From Actinomycetes bacterium (GTDB lineage Bacteria > Actinomycetota > Acidimicrobiia > Acidimicrobiales > RAAP-2), in the NCBI GenBank assembly GCA_021807965.1, contig JAKBCI010000120.1:1-5866 (forward strand): a DNA stretch of 5,866 nt. The letters are read 5' to 3'. Numbering within the stretch: position 1 is the first letter of the stretch; each line of letters starts with the position of its first letter. Positions 1 to 4,400 of the stretch are shown piece after piece. Both the position numbers and the translations under genes were made by a program. The notes beneath the pieces were generated by a model, which searched no databases, was not told the DNA's origin, and saw only the letters and a program-made list of their open reading frames with translations.

Positions 1-541
1 CCCGATGTCGCTCCAGAAGATCGGCTTCGAGACGGTGGCGGGCGTGCCGTGGATTTTCGTGATCGCCATGGGCATCGCCATCATCGCCGCCTACGCGATG
101 CGGTCGTTCCGATCGAGTCGCGAGCTTTACGCGATCGGGTCGAACCCGGACGCCGCACGCCTCGCGGGCGTTCCCGTCGCGCGACGGGTGCTGAGCGCGT
201 TCGTCCTCAGTGGCGCCCTCGCCGGGCTGGGCGGCGTGCTGTTCGTCTCGGAGTTCGCCACCGTGAACGCGACCGCCGGCACGGGCTACGAGTTGCTCGT
301 AGTCGCCTCGTGCGTGATCGGTGGCGTGGCGATCTTCGGGGGCAGCGGCACGGCGATCGGCGCCGCCTTCGGCGCGATCCTGCTCCAGGTGATCAACCAG
401 TCACTCGTGGTGGTCAACGTGTCGCCGTTCTGGGATCAAGCGCTCGCGGGTGCCCTGATCCTCATCACTATCGCCTTCGACCGCATCGTGAGCAACCGCG
501 CGGCGTTGGCCCTTCGACTAAAGGGAGCGAGCAATGGCTGA
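1..541 (+). CDS. rhaP: ABC sugar transporter permease, RhaP-like (5'-truncated)
   Basis: C-terminal half of a membrane permease of the RbsC/AraH/RhaP type (BPD_transp_2 family), one of two subunits forming the inner-membrane channel of a rhamnose ABC importer. The frame is open through the left window edge, so the Met codon at 5-7 is internal; family members are about 320-350 residues, so roughly 150 are missing. Numbering from that Met, hydrophobic segments lie near residues 14-32, 63-83, 96-112, 114-135 and 142-157. Between the first two is the typical cytoplasmic loop GSNPDAARLAG (45-55), the site that contacts the ATPase in this family. It ends with a TGA overlapping the start of the next permease gene, so the two are translationally coupled. 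Assignment to rhamnose rather than ribose or another sugar rests on the downstream enzymes. The P/Q naming follows the rhizobial order T-P-Q and is by position, not by diagnostic residues. Confidence 0.88.
   Translation, partial: PMSLQKIGFETVAGVPWIFVIAMGIAIIAAYAMRSFRSSRELYAIGSNPDAARLAGVPVARRVLSAFVLSGALAGLGGVLFVSEFATVNATAGTGYELLVVASCVIGGVAIFGGSGTAIGAAFGAILLQVINQSLVVVNVSPFWDQALAGALILITIAFDRIVSNRAALALRLKGASNG
521..527 (+). promoter_or_regulatory. Ribosome binding site for rhaQ
   Basis: AAGGGAG lies six bases before the ATG at 534, inside the last codons of the upstream permease gene. It supports that start and implies coupled translation of the two permeases. Confidence 0.7.
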
Positions 542-1601
542 GGTCGCCGCCGAACTGGTCTCGGACCCGGGCCACACCACCGTGACGACGTCGCGAAGAT
601 CGTGGCGTTCGCTCGCGCGCTGGGAGCTAGCCCTCGTCGTGCTGCTCGGGTACTCGCTGTACTACGGCGCGACCACGACCACCAACTTCTTCTCGCGAGA
701 CACGGTGTTCTTCGCCGGGATCAACTTCGGGCTCATCGCCATCATGGCCCTGCCCGAGACGTTCATCATCATGACCGGCGAGATCGACCTCTCGGTGGCG
801 GCGATGCTCGGCCTCGCGAGCTCGGCCTACGGCTACCTCTACATGCACCACGTCCCAGTGATCGCGGCGGTGCTCATCGTTCTCGTGATCGGCGCCGTGG
901 GCGGGGCGCTCAACGGGTACCTGGTCACCGCGGTGGGTCTGCCGTCGATCGCGGTCACCATCGGGACCCTGACGATGTTCCGAGGGATCGCCGAGGTGAT
1001 CTTGGGGACCAACGAGGTCTCGAACTTCAACGGGCCCTGGACGGGTATTGGGACGAACTCGATTCCCGGGACTCCGTTCTCCTACACGTTCGGGATCTTC
1101 ATCGTGCTCGCCGTCGTCGCGACCGTCGTCTTGCACTTCACGACGACCGGCCGCTCGATCGTCTCGATCGGCCTGCAGCAAGAGGCGGCGTTCTTCTCGG
1201 GCGTGCGCGTCAAGCGGATCAAGTTCCTGCTCTACACGGTCTCGGGACTGATCTGCGCGTTCACGGGCCTACTCTACACTTACCAGACGAACACGGCGCG
1301 CTACGACGCGGCCCTAGGAATGGAACTCAACGTCGTGGCGATCGTGCTGTTCGGCGGCATCTCGATCTTCGGTGGCAAGGGCACGATGCCCGGTGTCGTC
1401 CTCTCGGTGATCGCCGTGGGGACCTTCGATCAGGTGTTGACGATCAAGAACGTCTCGTCGCAGTCCCAGAGCGTGGTCTTTGGCATCCTGCTACTGGCGA
1501 GCGTGCTGTTGCCGAACTCGGCCCGGGGGTACCGCGCGCTGCGAGCACGGATGACCCGGCGTCGTGCGGTGACGGCCGATTCGAACAGCCGACTCTCGTG
1601 A
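534..1601 (+). CDS. rhaQ: ABC sugar transporter permease, RhaQ-like
   Basis: Full-length 355-residue membrane permease of the RbsC/RhaQ type, the second channel subunit of the rhamnose importer. After a polar N-terminus of about 30 residues there are around ten hydrophobic segments, near 31-47, 57-79, 86-104, 107-125, 127-149, 183-201, 231-250, 264-280, 285-299 and 312-327. The family signature TGEIDLSV is at 81-88, followed by the conserved glycine-rich segment and LNGYLV (126-131). A cytoplasmic loop (about 203-230) with SIGLQQEAA at 211-219 matches the ATPase-contact region. The C-terminal tail is basic (several Arg at 331-344) and cytoplasmic. The start is supported by a Shine-Dalgarno site and by the 8-nt overlap with the upstream permease. 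Pairing of two different permeases is typical of rhamnose and autoinducer-2 importers; the neighbouring enzymes favour rhamnose. The stop lies 142 nt before the binding-protein gene. Confidence 0.92.
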   Translation: MAEVAAELVSDPGHTTVTTSRRSWRSLARWELALVVLLGYSLYYGATTTTNFFSRDTVFFAGINFGLIAIMALPETFIIMTGEIDLSVAAMLGLASSAYGYLYMHHVPVIAAVLIVLVIGAVGGALNGYLVTAVGLPSIAVTIGTLTMFRGIAEVILGTNEVSNFNGPWTGIGTNSIPGTPFSYTFGIFIVLAVVATVVLHFTTTGRSIVSIGLQQEAAFFSGVRVKRIKFLLYTVSGLICAFTGLLYTYQTNTARYDAALGMELNVVAIVLFGGISIFGGKGTMPGVVLSVIAVGTFDQVLTIKNVSSQSQSVVFGILLLASVLLPNSARGYRALRARMTRRRAVTADSNSRLS

Positions 1602-1618
1602 TCAGGACCGACTTGATC
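1600..1618 (+). repeat. Short inverted repeat over the rhaQ stop codon
   Basis: GATCAGG (1600-1606) and CTTGATC (1612-1618) can form a 7-bp stem with one G-T wobble around a 5-base loop. It is too weak and lacks a T-tract to call a terminator. It could be an operator half-site pair or chance. Confidence 0.25.
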
Positions 1619-1625
1619 CGCGATT

Positions 1626-1671
1626 TGTCACATTCTGATACACAACTTGTGACATTCTGTGATAATTTCTG
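1626..1671 (+). promoter_or_regulatory. Candidate operator: three related 12-nt repeats before rhaS
   Basis: Three copies of a TGTnACATTCTG-like element are seen. Copy 1 is TGTCACATTCTG (1626-1637). Copy 2 is TGTGACATTCTG (1648-1659), one mismatch from copy 1 and offset exactly 22 bp, about two helical turns. Copy 3 is TGATAATTTCTG (1660-1671), 8 of 12 identical to copy 2. In addition TGTCACA (1626-1632) and TGTGACA (1648-1654) are a perfect 7-bp inverted repeat with 15 bases between. The copies flank and cover the best -10 box, so a bound protein would be expected to block RNA polymerase. I infer a rhamnose-responsive repressor (DeoR- or LacI-type regulators are known at such loci), but no regulator gene is in the window. 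Confidence 0.5.
1658..1666 (+). promoter_or_regulatory. Likely extended -10 promoter for rhaS
   Basis: TGTGATAAT contains GATAAT (1661-1666, five of six matches to TATAAT) preceded by the TGn of an extended -10 element. No good -35 box lies 16-18 bases upstream (the 17-base position, 1638-1643, reads ATACAC), which extended -10 promoters tolerate. Transcription would start near 1673, giving a leader of about 70 nt before the ATG at 1744. The surrounding A/T-rich stretch stands out in this GC-rich window. It would let the binding protein and the enzymes be transcribed independently of the permease genes. Confidence 0.45.
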
Positions 1672-1733
1672 TGAAGCCTCGACCGTCGGGAGACCGCTTC
1701 GACGCAGTGCAGTACCAACAACGACCAAGCTGT

Positions 1734-1740
1734 AAGGGGG
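1734..1740 (+). promoter_or_regulatory. Ribosome binding site for rhaS
   Basis: The purine run AAGGGGG ends three bases before the ATG at 1744. It is strong but slightly close, consistent with a highly translated binding protein. Confidence 0.7.
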
Positions 1741-1743
1741 AAC

Positions 1744-2814
1744 ATGAAGTTCGGTTCAAGTAAGCGGGGGACATCGCAGCGGCTCATCGTCGCGGCGTCG
1801 ATCCTCAGTCTCATCGGTGGGCTGGCCAGTCTGCCGGCCAGTGCGTCGGGCAAGATCGCGGCCAAGGGCGTCGTGTACATCATTCCGAAGGACACCACGA
1901 ATCCGTACGAAGTCATCGCGGACAACGGGGTGAAGGCCGCGCTGGCGTCCCAGGGTTGGACCGGCGTGGTCAACTCGGGGACCGTCGACACCGCCGCCGC
2001 CCAGGAGCCGGCGATCCAAGCGGCAATCGCGGCCAAGGCCAAGGCGATCGTCATCGCGGCGAACGACCCGTCCGCACTGTGCCCGACGCTGGCCAAGGCC
2101 TACGCCGCGGGCATCAAGATCGTCGGATTTGACTCGGACAACTACTGCGCGCACAACCTCTTCATCAATCAGGCCAACACGGCGACCATCGGCGCGTCCG
2201 AGGTCTCCCTGCTCGCCAGTGAGATTCACAGCAAGGGCCAGATCGCGATCCTCTCGGCTGCGGCCACCGCGACCAACCAGAACGCCTGGATCTCTTACAT
2301 GAAGGTGGAGCTGAAGAAGTTCCCGAAGATGAAGCTCGTTTCGACGGTCTACGGCAACGACGACCCGACGACCGCGCTGACCGTGCTGCAGGGCTTGCTC
2401 GCCAAGTACCCGAAGCTTGCCGGCATCATCTCACCGACCACGGTGGGGATCTCGACGGCCGCTCAGTACCTGTCGACCCACTCGCAGTACAAGCACATCA
2501 TCCTCACGGGACTCGGGCTGCCGTCGCAGATGAAGCCCTACACCGGTAACGCGAACGTGAAGGCCTTCGAGTTGTGGAACCCCTACGACCTCGGCTACCT
2601 CGCGGGCTTCGCGGCGATGGACCTCGCGTCCGGCGTCGTGGTGAACAAGGTCGGTCAGTCGTTCCGGATCCCGCCCAAGGCCAAGCAGCTCACCGAGGCG
2701 AAGTCGTGGAAGATCACCGGGCCGACCAAGGGCTCGACGGACCCGTCGAACATGGTCACGCTCGGCGCGCCGTACGTCTTCACCAAGGCCAACGTCGGCA
2801 AGTTCAACTTCTAG
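1744..2814 (+). CDS. rhaS: Rhamnose ABC transporter substrate-binding protein, RhaS-like
   Basis: Secreted sugar-binding protein (356 residues; periplasmic-binding-protein type 1, Peripla_BP_4 / RbsB-like fold) that hands rhamnose to the permeases. Residues 1-34 are a signal peptide: basic N-region (K7, R8, R13), hydrophobic core about 14-30, and ASA at 32-34 as the likely cleavage site. There is no Cys, hence no lipobox, in the first 112 residues. First-lobe motifs are DTTNPY (50-55), AQEPAIQ (86-92), ANDPSAL (106-112) and FDSDN (129-133). Second-lobe motifs are GLGLPSQM (256-263) and the strongly RhaS-like ELWNPYDLGYLAG (276-288). The C-terminus TKANVGKFNF also matches RhaS. The only cysteines are C113 and C135. 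LsrB (autoinducer-2) proteins are the closest alternative; the adjoining RhaM, RhaI and RhaD homologues decide for rhamnose. It is preceded by its own promoter-like region and followed by a strong stem-loop. Confidence 0.93.
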   Translation: MKFGSSKRGTSQRLIVAASILSLIGGLASLPASASGKIAAKGVVYIIPKDTTNPYEVIADNGVKAALASQGWTGVVNSGTVDTAAAQEPAIQAAIAAKAKAIVIAANDPSALCPTLAKAYAAGIKIVGFDSDNYCAHNLFINQANTATIGASEVSLLASEIHSKGQIAILSAAATATNQNAWISYMKVELKKFPKMKLVSTVYGNDDPTTALTVLQGLLAKYPKLAGIISPTTVGISTAAQYLSTHSQYKHIILTGLGLPSQMKPYTGNANVKAFELWNPYDLGYLAGFAAMDLASGVVVNKVGQSFRIPPKAKQLTEAKSWKITGPTKGSTDPSNMVTLGAPYVFTKANVGKFNF

Positions 2815-2834
2815 GAATCGGTCCTCCCTGACCG

Positions 2835-2873
2835 CGTGCTGCGGGGCGGCTCGTACCAGCGCCCCGCAGCACG
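2835..2873 (+). terminator. Strong stem-loop after rhaS (attenuator or mRNA-stabilising hairpin)
   Basis: CGTGCTGCGGGGCG (2835-2848) and CGCCCCGCAGCACG (2860-2873) are perfectly complementary over 14 bp around an 11-base loop, starting 20 bases after the rhaS stop. There is no run of T after the stem (the sequence continues ACTGATTCG), so it is not a classical intrinsic terminator. The position, between a binding-protein gene and downstream operon genes, fits a partial terminator or a 3' barrier to exonucleases that keeps rhaS mRNA more abundant than the rest, as known for other binding-protein operons. The hairpin itself is seen directly; its role is inferred. Confidence 0.7.
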
Positions 2874-2889
2874 ACTGATTCGATGAACT

Positions 2890-2895
2890 GGAGAG
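2890..2895 (+). promoter_or_regulatory. Ribosome binding site that supports the GTG start of rhaM
   Basis: GGAGAG lies three bases before the GTG at 2899. An ATG at 2883 is in another frame and closes quickly, so this site and the conserved N-terminal spacing to Tyr18/His22 decide for GTG. Confidence 0.6.
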
Positions 2896-2898
2896 ACG

Positions 2899-3216
2899 GT
2901 GGAACGAGTCTGTTTCGAGTTGCACGTTCGGCCCGAGCGCCTCGATGAGTACATCTCGCGACACGAAGCCGTCTGGCCCGAGATGCGTGAGGCGCTCAGC
3001 GAGGCCGGCTGGCGCAACTATTCGTTGTTCGTCAAACCCGATGGCACCTTGATCGGCTACCTGGAGACCGACGACTTCGTCGCCGCCCAGGCGGCGATGG
3101 CTGGGACCGACGTCAACGCGCGGTGGCAGGCTTCGATGGCTGAATTCTTTAGCGACATCGACGCCGCACCCGACGAGAGCATTCGACCGCTACGCGAGAT
3201 ATTTCACCTCGACTGA
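2899..3216 (+). CDS. rhaM: L-rhamnose mutarotase
   Basis: Small cytoplasmic enzyme (105 residues, family PF05336) that interconverts the alpha and beta anomers of L-rhamnose, feeding the correct form to the isomerase. With the GTG start it aligns without gaps, over the residues I compared, to my recollection of E. coli RhaM (104 residues): Tyr18 and the catalytic His22 fall at the same numbers, within YISRHEAVWPEM (18-29). Conserved NYS follows at 40-42, Trp76 in ARW (74-76), and a C-terminal REIFHLD like REVFYLP-type ends. Where E. coli has a second Trp (77), this protein has Gln; I believe this is common in actinobacterial relatives. It is separated from rhaS by the stem-loop region and from rhaI by only 17 nt, so it is very likely co-transcribed with rhaI. 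Also named rhaU in rhizobia. Confidence 0.93.
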   Translation: MERVCFELHVRPERLDEYISRHEAVWPEMREALSEAGWRNYSLFVKPDGTLIGYLETDDFVAAQAAMAGTDVNARWQASMAEFFSDIDAAPDESIRPLREIFHLD

Positions 3217-3223
3217 GGAGCGC

Positions 3224-3229
3224 AAGGAG
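3224..3229 (+). promoter_or_regulatory. Ribosome binding site for rhaI
   Basis: AAGGAG four bases before the ATG at 3234, just downstream of the rhaM stop; a second GGAG at 3217-3220 touches that stop codon. It supports the start and close coupling with rhaM. Confidence 0.75.
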
Positions 3230-3233
3230 AACT

Positions 3234-4400
3234 ATGAGTGAACAACTAGACGTCAAGCACGAGATCCGCCAGCTGAGGATCGAGACGCCGTCGTGGGCGT
3301 ACGGGAACTCGGGCACCCGGTTCAAGGTCTTCACGCAACCGGGCGTGGCCCGCAACCCGATCGAGAAGCTCGAGGACGCGGCCCAAGTGCATCGGTTCAC
3401 GGGCGTGGCGCCCTCGGTCGCGCTGCATATCCCGTGGGACCGTGTCGAGGACTACGCGGACCTGCAGTTGAGCGCCAAGCAGTTGGGACTGTTCATCGGC
3501 GCGATCAACCCCAATGTCTTCCAAGAGGAGCAGTACCGGCTGGGCAGTGTCTGCAACCCCGACCCGGCGGTGCGTCGCAAGGCCACCGACCACCTGCTCG
3601 AGTGCGTGGACGTCGCGGTCCAGACCGGGTCGACGATTCTCTCGCTCTGGTTCGCCGACGGCACGAACTATCCCGGACAGGACGACAGCCGCGCCCGCCA
3701 GGACCGTCTCGCCGTCGCCCTGCGCGAGGTGTACGACGCGATGCCGGCGACCATGCGGATGCTCGTGGAGTACAAGCTCTTCGAGCCGTCCTTCTACACC
3801 ATGGACGTCCCCGACTGGGGCACGTCGCTGGTGCACTGCCTGGCCCTCGGTGAGCGTGCCCAGGTGCTTGTCGACACCGGCCACCACGCACCGGGCACCA
3901 ACATCGAGTTCATCGTGGCGGGGCTGCTGCGGATCGGTCGACTGGGCGGCTTCCACTTCAACAGTCGGTTCTACGCCGACGACGACCTCATGGTCGGCGC
4001 GGCCGACCCCTTCCAGCTGTTCCGCATCATGAACGAGATCGTCGCCGCGGGTGCCCATCGCGAGACGTCGTCGGTCGCCTTCATGCTCGACCAGTGTCAC
4101 AACATCGAGGCCAAGATCCCTGGACAGATCCGTTCGGTCATGAACGTGCAAGAGGCCGCAGCTAAGGCGTTGCTCGTGGACCGTGACGCGCTGGCCCGCG
4201 CCCAGGCCGACGGTGACGTCCTCGCCGCACACGGCGTGCTGATGGACGCCTATAACACCGACGTCCGACCGCTGCTCGCCGAGTTGCGTCAGGACATGGG
4301 GCTCGACCCCGACCCGATCGGGGCCTACCTGCGATCGGGCTACCAGGAACGCATCGAGACCGAGCGCCTCTCGGGCGCCGGTGCCGGATGGGGTGCGTGA
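3234..4400 (+). CDS. rhaI: L-rhamnose isomerase (RhaI type)
   Basis: Converts L-rhamnose to L-rhamnulose in the cytoplasm, the first committed step of the pathway. It has 388 residues with a xylose-isomerase-like TIM-barrel fold, of the RhaI type found in actinomycetes, rhizobia and Pseudomonas stutzeri rather than the enterobacterial RhaA type. Visible metal-site residues are E179 (in VEYKLFEP), D214 and H217 (in VDTGHH), H241 (in GGFHFN), D249 and D251 (in YADDD) and D286 (in MLDQCHN). These sit at a constant offset of 40 from the P. stutzeri ligands as I recall them (E219, D254, H257, H281, D289, D291), with D286 off by one from D327. All ligands for the two metal ions are therefore present and the enzyme should be active. 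Its TGA shares one base with the ATG of the next gene. The substrate range of this family is broad, so other deoxy sugars or aldoses could also be used. Confidence 0.94.
   Translation: MSEQLDVKHEIRQLRIETPSWAYGNSGTRFKVFTQPGVARNPIEKLEDAAQVHRFTGVAPSVALHIPWDRVEDYADLQLSAKQLGLFIGAINPNVFQEEQYRLGSVCNPDPAVRRKATDHLLECVDVAVQTGSTILSLWFADGTNYPGQDDSRARQDRLAVALREVYDAMPATMRMLVEYKLFEPSFYTMDVPDWGTSLVHCLALGERAQVLVDTGHHAPGTNIEFIVAGLLRIGRLGGFHFNSRFYADDDLMVGAADPFQLFRIMNEIVAAGAHRETSSVAFMLDQCHNIEAKIPGQIRSVMNVQEAAAKALLVDRDALARAQADGDVLAAHGVLMDAYNTDVRPLLAELRQDMGLDPDPIGAYLRSGYQERIETERLSGAGAGWGA
4387..4393 (+). promoter_or_regulatory. Ribosome binding site for the aldolase/dehydrogenase gene
   Basis: GATGGGG, within the last rhaI codons, ends six bases before the ATG at 4400. 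An in-frame ATG at 4388 and GTG at 4397 are alternatives, but 4388 would sit inside this site and lacks its own, so 4400 is preferred. Confidence 0.5.

Noticed and set aside
602..1735. A 377-codon + strand frame overlapping rhaQ.
   Set aside because: The product is Arg/Asp/His-rich without hydrophobic segments or motifs, and it lies inside a clear permease gene in another frame. It is a GC-bias shadow.
1602..2096. A - strand frame of 164 codons crossing the promoter region and the start of rhaS.
   Set aside because: No recognisable domain or convincing start signal; it is antisense to the well-supported rhaS gene and covers the likely regulatory region.
1..2814. Autoinducer-2 (Lsr) or ribose importer as the identity of the transporter.
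   Set aside because: The proteins are related, but the WNPYDLGYLA motif of the binding protein and the directly following mutarotase, isomerase and aldolase genes point to rhamnose.
2835..2873. Classical intrinsic terminator ending the operon after rhaS.
   Set aside because: There is no T-tract after the stem, and rhaM-rhaI-rhaD follow closely without an evident new promoter in the short spacer.
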